Under the pieces are notes generated by a model. That model ran no database searches and had not been told where the DNA came from. It saw only the letters and a list, made by a program, of their open reading frames with translations. The translations under genes were made by a program, and so were the position numbers. 64,000 nucleotides of DNA from contig NZ_LNNH01000004.1 in NCBI RefSeq assembly GCF_001542915.1, forward strand, positions 1-64,000, given 5' to 3'. Each line of letters begins with the position of its first letter. Position 1 is the first letter of the stretch. Source of the DNA: Peribacillus simplex. Its GTDB lineage: Bacteria; Bacillota; Bacilli; Bacillales; DSM-1321. Positions 25,690-36,205 of the stretch are shown here, in pieces.

Positions 25690-25865
25690 CAATTGAAACA
25701 CGGCTTAGTCCTGAGTGATCAGGAACGGAGGAACCAATTTTTTGGGGTTAATTCTGCTTATGCAGAAAGGATGAGAGACTCTTTCGCCATCCTACCCGTC
25801 AGCTAACTTCGTCGGCTAAAGCGAAGGAGGTCATGAGACCGCCTTAATCATGGGGCTTTTTTGTT
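25690..25865 (+). promoter_or_regulatory. ydaO-type (c-di-AMP) riboswitch with expression platform
   Basis: The core of the ydaO motif is recognisable: CGGCTTAGTCCTGAG, AACGGAGGAACC paired with GGGGTTAA (25742-25752), an ATTCTGC/GCAGAA hairpin, GAGACTCTTTCGCC, and ACCCGTCAGCTAACTTCGT (25794-25812) ending in GCGAAGGAGG. It is followed by a GGTC/GACC hairpin and a run of six T at 25857-25862, a terminator-like platform. This class binds c-di-AMP and shuts off K+ uptake genes at high ligand. A c-di-AMP riboswitch is known to control kdp in Bacillus thuringiensis. Exact 5' boundary uncertain. Confidence 0.85.
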
Positions 25866-26224
25866 GTGAAAACGGCAATGAGCAACATGAATGATAAAGT
25901 AGGTCTTTTTAATTTGCCTATTTTCATATGAAAAAGGATCATGGAAGACAGAACGCAAAGAAAGCACATGCTGACTGGGCGTTAAGTAGACCAATGAGTA
26001 CTTTTTCTCCAATTATATTTGTTTGCTAATGCAGCGTATCCAATAACCGGTGCGTGAATCATTTTTGATTTGCGCGCGGATATGGATAGCTCCTGCATGG
26101 CTGCATATATGGGGGAAAAGTAAGCATTGGTCTATTTTTTATGTTTTCAACTGGCAGGCTACACTTCCCCAGATAGTATGCAGCTTGAAACTAGGTCACA
26201 AAAAGTACTAATGAGGTGGATTGC
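25866..26224. other. Leader between riboswitch and first kdp-locus gene
   Basis: About 360 nt with no recognisable gene or terminator. If the riboswitch allows read-through, this is transcribed leader for the receiver-like gene and the kdp genes. Confidence 0.4.
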
Positions 26225-26608
26225 ATGAGAAAAGTGCTGATTGTTGGAAAAGGGGATTTATACAAATCTGTAAAGGGAAGTATAGGAGCCACCCACACGG
26301 ATACAAGTAACTTGGAAATTGTAGATTATGATGAAGAATGGTTGATGCCGACAAGAGAACTGGAGGATTGTGATGGATTAATGGTTGATAAATCAAACCG
26401 GTATAGCTGTATTTATTTGTTCCCAAATTGTCTACTTGATGGAATCAATCTTGTGAGGATTTTTTCAGGGCTCAAACATTTTAGGCTGTTTGTTGTCACT
26501 CATCATCATCGAAATTCCAGTCTATATAAAAAAATGGGAGCCGATTTTGTCATCGTCAGTAAACCAGACGGTTACAGCTATGACTGGCTGCTAACAAGCG
26601 GAACCTAA
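26225..26608 (+). CDS. Unknown protein with response-regulator-receiver-like pattern
   Basis: 127 residues, no signal or membrane segment. The strand/helix order resembles a CheY-like receiver: KVLIVGKGD at the first strand, DGLMVDKSN where the phospho-acceptor Asp would sit, FRLFVVTHHHRN in place of strand 4, and KKMGADFVIVSKPDGYSYDWL matching the GAD-x-x-x-x-KP segment around the conserved Lys. The acidic pair after strand 1 is not convincing (GKGD). There is no DNA-binding domain. GAGGTGG precedes the ATG at 26225. It stands between the c-di-AMP riboswitch and kdpF, where a regulator of Kdp is plausible. Fold assignment is inference. Confidence 0.6.
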   Translation: MRKVLIVGKGDLYKSVKGSIGATHTDTSNLEIVDYDEEWLMPTRELEDCDGLMVDKSNRYSCIYLFPNCLLDGINLVRIFSGLKHFRLFVVTHHHRNSSLYKKMGADFVIVSKPDGYSYDWLLTSGT

Positions 26609-26673
26609 TAACTTTAAGGGGGTGAGCCATTTTAATTGTTTAATATATTCATCGCTTGGAAGGAGAGATGATG

Positions 26674-26772
26674 ATGGATCTTTTTTCGGTGTCACTTACA
26701 ACTTTTTCATTCTTGCTGTTTTTTGGATTTCTCCATTTTTGTAACAAAGTTATCGAAAAAAAAGGAGAGTAG
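26674..26772 (+). CDS. Membrane micropeptide upstream of KdpF
   Basis: 32 residues: one hydrophobic helix (VSLTTFSFLLFFGFLHF) then a basic tail CNKVIEKKGE. Three ATGs in a row occur at 26668-26676; the third is best spaced from AGGAGAG. The stop lies 4 nt before the KdpF start, and the KdpF ribosome site is inside this gene's end, so translation is coupled. Small one-helix ORFs preceding kdpF occur in other bacteria, but I do not know a function. Confidence 0.65.
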   Translation: MDLFSVSLTTFSFLLFFGFLHFCNKVIEKKGE

Positions 26773-26776
26773 TAGC

Positions 26777-26851
26777 ATGCTTTTATTCATTATTGTTGGA
26801 GCACTTTCGTTGTACTTGGTTCATGCTTTAATTTATCCGGAAAAATATTAA
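26777..26851 (+). CDS. kdpF: KdpF, small subunit of the K+-transporting P-type ATPase
   Basis: 24 residues: a single membrane helix followed by IYPEKY, matching the KdpF pattern (helix, then a Leu/Tyr-Asn/Tyr-Pro-Glu-Lys-Phe/Tyr end). KdpF stabilises the KdpABC complex in the membrane. AAAGGAGAG lies 7-8 nt upstream. It is 25 nt before kdpA. Confidence 0.88.
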   Translation: MLLFIIVGALSLYLVHALIYPEKY

Positions 26852-26876
26852 TCGCTACAAAACGGAGGAAATGCAA

Positions 26877-28550
26877 ATGGATTATTTTCAAATCGGTCTG
26901 GTATTGGCACTCGTTATTATTATTGCCATACCGCTGGCGAAATACTTAGTTAATGTTTATTCCCTTGAAACAACAAAACAAGATCGAATGTTTGGGGGAA
27001 TAGAACGGGGCATTTTTAAACTATCTGGTATCCATACGGGTGATATGAACTGGCAGCAATATGCTAAGGCCCTACTTTTGAGTAATATGGTCATGTTTAT
27101 TAGTTCGTACTTGATCCTTCGCTTTCAAGGCGTATTACCAGGTAATCCAAGTAATATAGCCAATATGGATCCGTTATTGGCATTCAATACTGCTGCAAGT
27201 TTCCTTACCAATACTAATTTGCAGCACTACAGCGGGGAATCGGGACTTTCTTATTTATCGCAAATGGTCGTCATCATATTTTTGATGTTCACGACACCGG
27301 CTACCGGCCTTTCGCTCTGTATGGCCTTTTTCAGAGGTCTGACCGGGCAGCGCAGTATGGGGAATTTTTATGTGGATTTAATTCGTTCCATCACCAGGAT
27401 GCTTCTGCCGTTATCTATTTTAATCGGGCTTGTCCTAGTATCCCAAGGGGTGCCGCAAACCCTTGATCCCACAGCCGTTGCCACTACATTGGAAGATGCG
27501 ACACAGAATATTGCACGCGGACCTGTAGCGGCATTGGAGTCGATTAAACATTTAGGGACAAATGGCGGTGGATTCTTTGGTGTCAACTCGGCACATCCCT
27601 ATGAGAATCCTAATGGTTTCACCAATATCTTAGAGATTCTATCTATGTTCCTGATACCTGTAGCACTCCCATTAACGTTTGGGTATATGGCAAAAAACAA
27701 AAAACTGGGGTGGATTCTTTTTACGGCAATGGGATTAATGTTCCTTGTGTTTTTAGGTGTTACGTATTTCAGTGAACAAAATGGAAATCCATCATTAGAA
27801 AAAATGGGAATATCTCAAGAGAATGGAAGTATGGAGGGCAAGGAGGTTCGGTTTGGAATCGCTCAGAGTGCCCTTTTCACAGCCGTAACGACAGCTGCTA
27901 CGACAGGTACGGTCAATAATATGCATGATACGCTTACTCCGCTTGGCGGATTAGTGCCATTGGCAGAAATGATGTTGAACTGTGTGTTCGGCGGTGATGG
28001 AGTAGGTACGGTCAATATCCTTATGTACGCAATAATGGCAGTTTTCATTGCTGGATTGATGGTTGGACGTACGCCGGAGTTTTTAGGGAAGAAAATTGAA
28101 GGCAGGGAAATGAAACTAATAGCCATTGCCATCCTTTTGCATCCATTATTCATCTTAGTTCCGTCAGCCATTGCTTTAGCTACACAAATGGGCACTTCGG
28201 TTATTTCTAATCCGGGTTTTCATGGAATTTCGCAGGTTGTTTATGAGTTTACCTCCTCGGCCGCCAATAATGGCTCCGGTTTTGAAGGTTTAGGGGATAA
28301 CACTCCATTTTGGAATATATCCACCGGAATGGTCATGCTGTTTGGCCGCTACTTTTCCATGATTGCACTAATCGCTGTCGCAGGATCTTTACTTACTAAG
28401 AAACGAGTTCCCGAGACGATTGGAACGTTCAAGACGGATAATGGCACTTTCCTGGTCATTCTCTTGGCAACGGTTTCGGTTATAGGGGCATTGACGTTCT
28501 TCCCGGTCATTGCACTCGGACCAGTAGCCGAATGGCTGACAATTAGATAA
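26877..28550 (+). CDS. kdpA: Potassium-transporting ATPase subunit KdpA
   Basis: 557 residues, the usual KdpA length, with about ten membrane helices. It is the channel-like K+-selective subunit; filter-loop segments are visible ([43 protein letters not shown]). The start at 26877 is preferred over an ATG 6 nt earlier because CGGAGG is then spaced 9 nt. It forms the high-affinity K+ pump with KdpB, KdpC and KdpF and is controlled, by position, by the c-di-AMP riboswitch. Confidence 0.96.
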   Translation: MDYFQIGLVLALVIIIAIPLAKYLVNVYSLETTKQDRMFGGIERGIFKLSGIHTGDMNWQQYAKALLLSNMVMFISSYLILRFQGVLPGNPSNIANMDPLLAFNTAASFLTNTNLQHYSGESGLSYLSQMVVIIFLMFTTPATGLSLCMAFFRGLTGQRSMGNFYVDLIRSITRMLLPLSILIGLVLVSQGVPQTLDPTAVATTLEDATQNIARGPVAALESIKHLGTNGGGFFGVNSAHPYENPNGFTNILEILSMFLIPVALPLTFGYMAKNKKLGWILFTAMGLMFLVFLGVTYFSEQNGNPSLEKMGISQENGSMEGKEVRFGIAQSALFTAVTTAATTGTVNNMHDTLTPLGGLVPLAEMMLNCVFGGDGVGTVNILMYAIMAVFIAGLMVGRTPEFLGKKIEGREMKLIAIAILLHPLFILVPSAIALATQMGTSVISNPGFHGISQVVYEFTSSAANNGSGFEGLGDNTPFWNISTGMVMLFGRYFSMIALIAVAGSLLTKKRVPETIGTFKTDNGTFLVILLATVSVIGALTFFPVIALGPVAEWLTIR

Positions 28551-28573
28551 ACGAAGAAAAGGAGTATTCTAAA

Positions 28574-30613
28574 ATGAGTACAAAGCGTAATGGGACTCTC
28601 AATAAGGAAATTGTCTGGAAAGCTATAAAAGATGCCTTTAAAAAGTTAGATCCAAGAATAATGGCTCGAAATCCTGTCATGTCTGTAGTTGAAATAGGAT
28701 TTGTTATCACTCTTTTACTATCCATACTCCCAAACTTTTTTGGAGGAACATCGGATAGAGGTTATAACATTGCCGTAAGCGTAATACTGCTGGTTACAAT
28801 ACTCTTTGCTAACTTTTCCGAAGCATTAGCAGAGGGGCGGGGTAAAGCGCAAGCTGATAGTTTGAAAAAGACGAAACAGGATACTAAGGCAAAATTATTC
28901 CAAAAAGATGGTTATATAAAGATAGTGGATGCCACAGAACTCCGCAAAGGTGATATTGTCTTGGTGGAAACCAATGATTTAATTCCAACCGACGGTGATG
29001 TCATTGAAGGAGTAGCAGCTGTAGATGAGTCCGCAATCACTGGGGAATCAGCTCCCGTAATCAAGGAATCAGGTGGGGACTTCTGTTCGGTGACTGGAGG
29101 AACGAAAGTCATCAGTGACTTTATCAAAATTGTCGTCACTTCGGACCCAGGTGAATCCTTTCTTGATCGAATGATCCATCTCGTTGAAGGAGCTAAAAGA
29201 CAAAAAACCCCTAATGAAATTGCATTGAGCACCCTGCTAGTCAGTTTGACCCTTATCTTTTTGCTTGTTTGCACGACACTAGTACCAATTGCTTCTTATA
29301 TTAAAGTCACATTACCCATCACCACCTTAGTGGCATTACTGGTCTGTTTAATCCCAACGACTATTGGGGGCCTATTGTCTGCCATTGGGATAGCGGGTAT
29401 GGATAGGGTTACTCAATTTAACGTCATTGCCATGTCGGGAAAAGCTGTCGAAGCAGCTGGTGACATTAATACCATCATCCTCGATAAAACAGGAACCATC
29501 ACCCATGGGAACCGCATGGCTTCAGCTTTTTTACCGGTTAAGGGGATAAGCCAAGCTAAGTTAAATAAAGTGGCTGTTCATTCATCATTACACGATGAAA
29601 CGCCTGAAGGCCGATCTGTCATCGAACTTGCTAAAAAAGCAGGTTTATCTGATAAAGAATTAGATAAAGCCGGGACAGTTGGAATTGAGTTCACGGCTGA
29701 AACCAGGATGAGTGGTACAGACTTTTCTGATGGTAGAAAAATCAGAAAAGGTGCTGCTGATTCAATTAGACAATATATACAGCAGCAAGGTGGAAAAGTT
29801 CCTGGCGATTTAGAAAGCATTACGAATGAAGTCGCAACTGCTGGCGGTACTCCACTTGTTGTTACAGAAGGGAACTGTGTACTGGGTGTCATTTACTTGA
29901 AGGATACAGTAAAACCAGGCATGAGGGAACGCTTTGATGAATTGCGGAAAATGGGCATAAAAACCGTTATGTGTACCGGTGATAATCCATTGACAGCTAG
30001 TACCATTGCAAAAGAAGCGGGAGTAGATGATTTTATTGCTGAAGCGAAGCCTGAAGATAAAATTTCGGTCATTAAACAGGAACAAGCACAAGGCAAACTT
30101 GTGGCGATGACGGGAGATGGGACGAATGATGCTCCTGCATTGGCACAGGCAGACGTTGGATTGGCGATGAATACAGGAACCATCGCAGCGAAGGAAGCGG
30201 CGAATATGGTGGATTTGGATTCTGACCCTACAAAAATAATCGAAGTAGTGGCAATCGGGAAACAGTTACTCATGACACGGGGCGCTTTGACAACCTTCAG
30301 TATTGCTAATGATGTGGCCAAATACTTTGCAATTATTCCAGCTATGTTCATGTTGGCCATTCCTCAGATGAAGGCTTTAAACATCATGAATCTGGCTACA
30401 CCACAAAGTGCCATTTTATCAGCTTTAATTTTTAATGCTATCATTATCCCCCTTCTCATCCCATTGGCAATGAAGGGTGTGAAATATGTTCCTATGAGTG
30501 CTTCAAAATTACTTAAAAAGAACTTGTTCATATACGGCTTGGGCGGCGTGATCGTTCCTTTCATAGGAATTAAACTTATCGATATACTGCTGGTCATGCT
30601 ACAAGTAGCTTAA
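28574..30613 (+). CDS. kdpB: Potassium-transporting ATPase ATP-binding subunit KdpB
   Basis: 679 residues, a P-type ATPase. The phosphorylation motif LDKTGT has its Asp at residue 304; TGES (actuator), MCTGDN and [12 protein letters not shown] (hinge) are intact. It hydrolyses ATP to drive K+ into the cell through KdpA. It starts 23 nt after kdpA with AAAAGGAG upstream. All catalytic elements are present, so the pump should be functional. Confidence 0.97.
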   Translation: MSTKRNGTLNKEIVWKAIKDAFKKLDPRIMARNPVMSVVEIGFVITLLLSILPNFFGGTSDRGYNIAVSVILLVTILFANFSEALAEGRGKAQADSLKKTKQDTKAKLFQKDGYIKIVDATELRKGDIVLVETNDLIPTDGDVIEGVAAVDESAITGESAPVIKESGGDFCSVTGGTKVISDFIKIVVTSDPGESFLDRMIHLVEGAKRQKTPNEIALSTLLVSLTLIFLLVCTTLVPIASYIKVTLPITTLVALLVCLIPTTIGGLLSAIGIAGMDRVTQFNVIAMSGKAVEAAGDINTIILDKTGTITHGNRMASAFLPVKGISQAKLNKVAVHSSLHDETPEGRSVIELAKKAGLSDKELDKAGTVGIEFTAETRMSGTDFSDGRKIRKGAADSIRQYIQQQGGKVPGDLESITNEVATAGGTPLVVTEGNCVLGVIYLKDTVKPGMRERFDELRKMGIKTVMCTGDNPLTASTIAKEAGVDDFIAEAKPEDKISVIKQEQAQGKLVAMTGDGTNDAPALAQADVGLAMNTGTIAAKEAANMVDLDSDPTKIIEVVAIGKQLLMTRGALTTFSIANDVAKYFAIIPAMFMLAIPQMKALNIMNLATPQSAILSALIFNAIIIPLLIPLAMKGVKYVPMSASKLLKKNLFIYGLGGVIVPFIGIKLIDILLVMLQVA

Positions 30614-30637
30614 AATTAAAAGTAAGGGTGAGAATTC

Positions 30638-31195
30638 ATGTTGAAAAATATTCGCTTAAGTTTAGTGCTCCTTGTTATGTGTGGAATCGCCTATCCGTTA
30701 CTAATGACAGGTGTTGCTCAAGTTATAATGCCTGCAAAAGCAGATGGCAGTTTAATAAAAAACGAATCAGGAAAAATCATAGGTTCTGAACTAATTGGTC
30801 AATCTTTTAAAGAGCCGGGCTACTTTCATGGTCGTGTTTCTTCTATAGAATATGATGCGACAGGATCAGGTACACCCAATTATGCCCCATCCAATGAGGA
30901 CATGATCAAGCGCACAAAAAAAGATTTGGCAACATTTCTAAAAGATAACCCTACTGTCAAACAAGAGGAGATACCTGCTGATTTACTGACCAATTCCGGT
31001 TCGGGCCTTGATCCAAATATTTCATCCCAAGGGGCGAAAATTCAGGTATCACGCATTGCTAAAGAGCGAGGTGTATCTGAAAAAAGTATATATAATCTTG
31101 TTGATAAACATACTGAAGGACGGTCATTAGGAGTATTCGGGGACCCCCGGGTGAATGTATTAACGTTGAATATAGCATTGGACCAACTAAAATAG
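30638..31195 (+). CDS. kdpC: Potassium-transporting ATPase subunit KdpC
   Basis: 185 residues: one N-terminal membrane helix (SLVLLVMCGIAYPLLMTG) and an extracytoplasmic domain with the family segments GSELIGQSF, YFHGRVS, SGSGLDPNISSQGA and FGDPRVNVLTLNIALD. KdpC assists ATP/K+ coupling in the pump. The operon order F-A-B-C is complete and followed by a terminator, with no kdpD or kdpE downstream. Confidence 0.96.
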   Translation: MLKNIRLSLVLLVMCGIAYPLLMTGVAQVIMPAKADGSLIKNESGKIIGSELIGQSFKEPGYFHGRVSSIEYDATGSGTPNYAPSNEDMIKRTKKDLATFLKDNPTVKQEEIPADLLTNSGSGLDPNISSQGAKIQVSRIAKERGVSEKSIYNLVDKHTEGRSLGVFGDPRVNVLTLNIALDQLK

Positions 31196-31196
31196 T

Positions 31197-31240
31197 GTAG
31201 AAAAGGAGGGTTCAAGGAACTCTCTTTTTCTACTTCTTTT
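31197..31240 (+). terminator. Terminator of the kdp operon
   Basis: A 17-bp stem (31197-31213 with 31217-31233, two G-T wobbles) begins at the kdpC stop codon and is followed by a T-rich stretch. Confidence 0.8.
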
Positions 31241-31425
31241 GGCTGGATCGGGGTATATAATGAACCTTTCGACCAGATAGCTTTTCCGATATCCGGTTGG
31301 AGTTTTATGAATGTTCAATCATCATTTTCCTATGGTTTAATCCGAACTCATCTATAGCCGATTGAAATAATTAAGGTATAATAAATAGGGAAAGATATTT
31401 TGTTACGGATTAGGTGAAGATGAAC

Positions 31426-33600
31426 ATGAAGCTAATCATAGCGGAGAAACCGGATCAAGGTTCAACGTTGGCAGCTCAATTTAAAACGAAGAAGCAACAG
31501 GGATATATAGAAATCATGGCGAATGAACTTTTTCCCGATGGTGCTTATGTGACATGGGCAGTCGGGCATTTGTGTCAACTCGTATCGCCGGAGACATATC
31601 ATGCAAATTGGAAGAAATGGTCGCTGGATACGTTACCGATGATTCCAGAGAGGTTTCAATATGAAGTGACCAGGCAAAAGGCTAAGCAATTCAATGTCGT
31701 GAAGACGTTGCTTAGGAAGCAGGATGTCGATGAAATCATCCATGCCGGCGATGCAGGGCGTGAAGGAGAATTGATTGTACGCAATATCGTGAATTTATGC
31801 AGCATCCATAAGCCGATGAAGCGTTTATGGATTTCCTCTTTGACCCCGAAAGCCATTTATGAAGGATTCCAGAACCTGATCAGCGAAGAAAAAACAAGAC
31901 CGCTTTATCATGAAGCCTATACAAGGGCATGTGCAGACTGGGTTGTTGGCATGAATGCATCCAGGGCGTATAGCATTTTATTGAAGCAGAAGGGTGTATC
32001 GGATGTTTTCTCAGCTGGACGGGTTCAAACTCCCACCCTCGCTTTGATCGTGAAGCGTGAAATGGAGATTGAACAGTTCAAGTCTGAACCGTTCTGGGAA
32101 GTGTTCGCTGACTTCAAGATGGATGGTAATAAATACCAGGGTAAATGGCAGCAGAACAACGATTCAAGAATAAAATCAAAAGAACTTGCTGAAAAGATTG
32201 CCGCTTTCTGTAAGGACAAGGAAGCGGAAATAGCCGAAATGGCTACAGAAAGAAAGGAATTTCAGCCTCCTTTGCTGTTCAATCTATCGTCATTGCAGGC
32301 AACCGTGAATAAGATTTATAAATATTCACCAAAGCAGACTCTCGATATCGTTCAAAGCTTATATCAAAAAGGAATCGTCTCATATCCACGTTCCGACTCC
32401 AACTATGTGACAGAGGGGGAGGCCGCGACATTCCCTGATATCTTGCAAAAGCTAAGCGGCTTTTCGGAATATGAATCCCTTTTCCCCTTGCCGCAGCCGA
32501 GCATCATGAATAATAAACGGTATGTAAATGAAAAGAAAGTGACGGATCACTATGCCATAATTCCGACGGAGCAGGTTACCGATCCAAAGCGTCTTTCCGC
32601 TGAAGAACGCAATATTTATGACTTGGTGGTCAGGAGGCTGATTGCCGCCCATTATGAAAAGGCGATTTTTGATTATACAACCATTAAGACGCTTGTCGAT
32701 AGGCGTGCCGAATTCATTTCAAAGGGCAAGCAACAGATCCAAGAAGGATGGCGCAAGGTCATTTTCCAAAATGACAAAGAAGATGATGATGTCCTATTGC
32801 CGCAGGTTTCAAAAGGGGATTCCGGAAAGGTCGCCAAGATTAAGGTGAAGGAAGGAAAAACGCAGCCGCCAAAGCGCTATACGGAGGGCCAGCTGATCAC
32901 CTTGATGAAAACGGCAGGAAAACATCTGGATAATGAAGAGTTGGAAAAAGTCCTGATGAAAACGGAAGGCCTTGGCACCGAAGCAACACGAGCAGGCATC
33001 ATTACCATGCTTAAAGACCGTAAATACATTGATGTCAAAAAGAACCAGGTATTTGCAACCGATAAAGGAAAAGTGCTGATTACAGCCATTGGGGAGAAAA
33101 TCCTCGCCTCGCCAGAGATGACAGCCAAATGGGAACAGCGATTAAGGGAAATTGGTGAAGGGAAGGCTTCAGCCGGAGCCTTTATGGAAGCCGTTAAAAA
33201 AATGTCGGCAAAAATCATCAGTGATGCTGTGGAGTCGTCGGAAAGCTGGGATTTTCAAGGGCTGGATATCGAATCGATTCAAAGGAGCGGCCCTAAAAAG
33301 AGGAGTTCGGCATCCGTAGGCAATTGTAAGCTATGCGGTTCCAAAGTTGTCGATAAAGGCGAATTTTATGGATGTGTGAGTTATCAAAAAACGAAGTGTA
33401 ACTTTACGATCTCGAAAAAAATCCTTAATAAGAAAATTAGCCAAGCCAATATCAAAAAGCTGCTGGCGAGCGGGGAAACGGACTTGATAAGCGGGTTTAA
33501 AAAAGGCGAAAAGACCTTTGATGCGATTTTATCATGGTCCGAATCGGAAAAGAAAATCAATTTTACATTCCCGGCAGGACAAGCCGTCAAGCAAAATTAA
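31426..33600 (+). CDS. topB: DNA topoisomerase III
   Basis: 724 residues, a type IA topoisomerase close to B. subtilis TopB in length. The Toprim domain starts with [11 protein letters not shown] and includes [15 protein letters not shown]; the catalytic tyrosine lies in [10 protein letters not shown] (Tyr320); a C-terminal zinc ribbon CKLCG...[11 protein letters not shown] (about 617-643) is present. It relaxes or decatenates DNA by single-strand passage. The start at 31426 is chosen by the AGGTGA site; two in-frame starts lie 2 and 4 codons upstream. It is monocistronic. Confidence 0.95.
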   Translation: MKLIIAEKPDQGSTLAAQFKTKKQQGYIEIMANELFPDGAYVTWAVGHLCQLVSPETYHANWKKWSLDTLPMIPERFQYEVTRQKAKQFNVVKTLLRKQDVDEIIHAGDAGREGELIVRNIVNLCSIHKPMKRLWISSLTPKAIYEGFQNLISEEKTRPLYHEAYTRACADWVVGMNASRAYSILLKQKGVSDVFSAGRVQTPTLALIVKREMEIEQFKSEPFWEVFADFKMDGNKYQGKWQQNNDSRIKSKELAEKIAAFCKDKEAEIAEMATERKEFQPPLLFNLSSLQATVNKIYKYSPKQTLDIVQSLYQKGIVSYPRSDSNYVTEGEAATFPDILQKLSGFSEYESLFPLPQPSIMNNKRYVNEKKVTDHYAIIPTEQVTDPKRLSAEERNIYDLVVRRLIAAHYEKAIFDYTTIKTLVDRRAEFISKGKQQIQEGWRKVIFQNDKEDDDVLLPQVSKGDSGKVAKIKVKEGKTQPPKRYTEGQLITLMKTAGKHLDNEELEKVLMKTEGLGTEATRAGIITMLKDRKYIDVKKNQVFATDKGKVLITAIGEKILASPEMTAKWEQRLREIGEGKASAGAFMEAVKKMSAKIISDAVESSESWDFQGLDIESIQRSGPKKRSSASVGNCKLCGSKVVDKGEFYGCVSYQKTKCNFTISKKILNKKISQANIKKLLASGETDLISGFKKGEKTFDAILSWSESEKKINFTFPAGQAVKQN

Positions 33601-33703
33601 TCAAAAACTGCATGTAATGGCCCCCTGGGACGATAACGGCTTGTTTCAGGGACGTATATATAGTAATATTTTTAGATATGCTTTTGAAATGGGAGGATTC
33701 CGA

Positions 33704-34132
33704 ATGCCTACACCAAGCATGGAGGATTACATAGAACAAATTTATTTACTTATTGAAGAAAAAGGGTATGCAAGGGTTTCCGATATTGCTGAAAATCTTT
33801 CCGTCCATCCATCTTCTGTGACAAAAATGGTTCAAAAACTCGATCAAGAAAAATATTTGATCTATGAAAAGTATCGTGGCCTCGTTTTAACGGCTAACGG
33901 GAAAAAAGTCGGGAAAAGGCTTGTATATCGTCATGAACTCTTGGAACAGATGCTAAGATTGATCGGGGTTAAGGAAGAAAATATTTATCATGATGTTGAA
34001 GGAATTGAACACCACCTTAGTTGGAATGCCATCGATAGGATTGGTGACCTTGTGGAATTTTTTGAGGAAGTTCCTGAGCGTGTCGAGGAACTACGAAAGA
34101 TACAAAAAAGAAATGAAGAGAATCCAAAATAA
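33704..34132 (+). CDS. mntR: Manganese-dependent transcriptional regulator MntR
   Basis: 142 residues, same length as B. subtilis MntR and nearly identical in the helix-turn-helix ([26 protein letters not shown]). All metal ligands align: Asp8, Glu11, His77, Glu99, Glu102, His103. When bound to Mn2+ it represses Mn uptake genes and activates efflux. GGGAGG precedes the ATG by 8 nt. No manganese transporter is adjacent, so it acts in trans; the TerC-like exporter at 61.6 kb is a possible target. Confidence 0.96.
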   Translation: MPTPSMEDYIEQIYLLIEEKGYARVSDIAENLSVHPSSVTKMVQKLDQEKYLIYEKYRGLVLTANGKKVGKRLVYRHELLEQMLRLIGVKEENIYHDVEGIEHHLSWNAIDRIGDLVEFFEEVPERVEELRKIQKRNEENPK

Positions 34133-34151
34133 GTTGCCGATGGCAGCTTTC

Positions 34152-34198
34152 AAAAAGCAGACAAACTCGATGAAAATCGAATTTGTCTGCTTTTTTTT
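34152..34198 (+). terminator. Terminator of mntR
   Basis: A long stem (34152-34170 with 34177-34195, one C-A mismatch) ends in eight T residues at 34191-34198, immediately downstream of mntR. Confidence 0.9.
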
Positions 34199-34595
34199 AT
34201 GTCTGTACAATGTGGACGTTGATTTTAACAGGAGGAACTCGCTTATGAAGAGGCGGTCCGTTACCGCCTGCGTGTTCTCTCGTAGACACGCTTTTCCCGC
34301 AGTAATCTTGAACACCCGCTCCAATCAACTTTGTTTTCACTCATAGATTAAACCATAAAGTCATTATCGTTCTACATTGGAATAGCCCAAATGATTTTCC
34401 CTGTTGAGTAACAAAAATACAGGCTGCCATAGTCTGTTCTTATTCAAGGGGCAAGTTTAAGAATGAAGATAAGTAGTAATTATCCGGGAAGGAGGGTGGA
34501 AGAAGGAAATCCTGATCTCTAACTTTTCTTCATAGTATCAATTCTCCATTCATACAATTGATAATCTACAAAAGTTTTGAATGGGAGTGGAATGC
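34199..34595. other. Gap between mntR and the FAD oxidase gene
   Basis: About 400 nt. Two small hairpins (GGCGG/CCGCC near 34243-34267 and GCGTGT/ACACGC near 34270-34291) occur in tandem without T runs. No gene or known RNA family was recognised. Confidence 0.4.
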
Positions 34596-35942
34596 ATGGG
34601 ATCTAAAGAGTTAACAGGACGAGTGATTTTCATGGGAGACCCTGGCTATAAAGAAGCCATCAAGAATTGGAACCCTTATGTTGATACTCTTCCTTTGGTC
34701 TTTGTTTTTGCACAAAATACCGTTGATGTAAGTAATGCCATTAAATGGGCACGTAAGAATAAAGCACCCGTGCGTGTGAGAAGTGGCCGTCATGCCCTTG
34801 ATAAGGACCTCTCAGTCGTGAAGGGGGGAATTGTCATTGATGTAAGTGATATGCAAAAGGTGCATGTAAATAAAAAAAAGGCAATGGCCACCGTTCAAAC
34901 AGGAATTCATGTAGGGCCGCTTGTAAAAGGATTAGCTAAAAAAGGGTTTATGGCTCCGTTTGGAGACAGTCCAACCGTTGGCATCGGAGGAATTACGATG
35001 GGCGGTGGATTTGGAGTGCTCTCACGATCGATTGGTCTTATAAGTGATAACCTCCTTGCATTGAAAACAGTGGATGCAGAAGGCAGGATCATTCTTGCAA
35101 ATAAGGAGAAAAACAAGGATTTGTTTTGGGCTTCCAGGGGAGGAGGGGGAGGTAATTTTGGGTATAATACCGAGTACACATTTAAAGTTCGCCGTGCCCC
35201 TAAAACTGCAACCGTCTTCAATATCATTTGGCCGTGGGAACAATTGGAGACAGTATGTCGTGCTTGGCAAAAATGGGCGCCGTTCGTAGATGAACGATTA
35301 GGGTGTATTCTTGAGATTTTCAGCAAAGTAAATGGATTGTGTCATGCCGAAGGAATTTTCCTCGGTTCAAAAACTGAGCTCATTAAATTATTGAAACCTT
35401 TAATGAATTCTGGAACACCAACGCAAATCGTTATCGAAACATTATCTTATCCGGACGCTATAGATTTCTTGGACCCTGACGAACCAATCCCTGGTAGATC
35501 TGATCAGTATGTTAAATTCTCCTCGGCTTGGGGACTTAATCTTTGGCCGGAAAAGCCAATTTCAATCATGAAGAAGTTTTTGGAGGAAGCGACTGGGACA
35601 GAATCCAATTTCTTTTTTATCAATTGGGGTGGGGCTTTAAGCAGAGTACCTAGCGATCAAACAGCCTTCTTTTGGCGTAATCCATTGTTTTATGTGGAAT
35701 GGAATGCTAGTTGGGAAAAAAAATCACAAGAATCTATGAATCTTGAATCGGTTGAAAGGGTGCGTAAGTTAATAAAACCATATGTACAGGGTTCCTATGT
35801 TAATGTTCCAGACCAAAATATTAAAAATTTTGGAAAAGCATATTACGGCTCGAACTTTGCAAAACTTCAAAAAATAAAGGAGAAATATGATCCGAAAAAT
35901 TTATTTCATTTTCCCCAGAGCATACCGCCATCCAACAAATGA
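34596..35942 (+). CDS. ygaK: FAD-linked oxidase, berberine-bridge-enzyme type (YgaK-like)
   Basis: 448 residues. The FAD-binding PCMH domain shows RVRSGRHALD, whose His is the flavin-attachment position, and the pyrophosphate loop TVGIGGITMGGGFGVLSR; the C-terminal berberine-bridge segment ends YYGSNFAKLQKIKEKYDPKNLFHFPQSI. The sequence closely recalls B. subtilis YgaK and its paralogue YvdP/CotQ, a coat-associated oxidase. Substrate unknown, no signal peptide. The start at 34596 follows GGGAGTGG; five upstream codons are open but poorly spaced. Confidence 0.88.
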   Translation: MGSKELTGRVIFMGDPGYKEAIKNWNPYVDTLPLVFVFAQNTVDVSNAIKWARKNKAPVRVRSGRHALDKDLSVVKGGIVIDVSDMQKVHVNKKKAMATVQTGIHVGPLVKGLAKKGFMAPFGDSPTVGIGGITMGGGFGVLSRSIGLISDNLLALKTVDAEGRIILANKEKNKDLFWASRGGGGGNFGYNTEYTFKVRRAPKTATVFNIIWPWEQLETVCRAWQKWAPFVDERLGCILEIFSKVNGLCHAEGIFLGSKTELIKLLKPLMNSGTPTQIVIETLSYPDAIDFLDPDEPIPGRSDQYVKFSSAWGLNLWPEKPISIMKKFLEEATGTESNFFFINWGGALSRVPSDQTAFFWRNPLFYVEWNASWEKKSQESMNLESVERVRKLIKPYVQGSYVNVPDQNIKNFGKAYYGSNFAKLQKIKEKYDPKNLFHFPQSIPPSNK

Positions 35943-36096
35943 GGTGTAGTTCTTTTATGGGGAAATTTACAATTGATTAAACTAGCCTATACGTTAGTTG
36001 AGATCAGGGTGCTGCCAGCTTTTTTTTCTTCATGAACTAAAGCGCAAGGAGAGATGTGACATTGAAAGCAGAATACTCCTTCCGCAAAGGGGGCAG

Positions 36097-36122
36097 AAAG
36101 CCTTAATTGAAAAGGCTTTTAT
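36097..36122 (+). terminator. Terminator-like hairpin
   Basis: AAAGCCTT (36097-36104) pairs with AAGGCTTT (36112-36119), then a short T run. It lies 155 nt past the FAD oxidase gene. Confidence 0.5.
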
Positions 36123-36180
36123 TTTGTTATACCGAATTCGAATAATGGGGTAAGGAAGATAAATATAAAATACCCTTACG

Positions 36181-36205
36181 AGGAGCTATTCAACAGCTCC
36201 TTTTT
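36181..36205 (+). terminator. Terminator-like hairpin
   Basis: AGGAGCT (36181-36187) pairs with AGCTCCT (36195-36201) and is followed by T residues. It may back up the one at 36097. Confidence 0.55.

Noticed and set aside
22145..26010. Possible similarity between 22145-22180 and 25971-26005 flanking the KdpD-like gene
   Set aside because: Only about 16 of 22 positions agree by eye. It is too weak to call a flanking repeat or mobile-element end.
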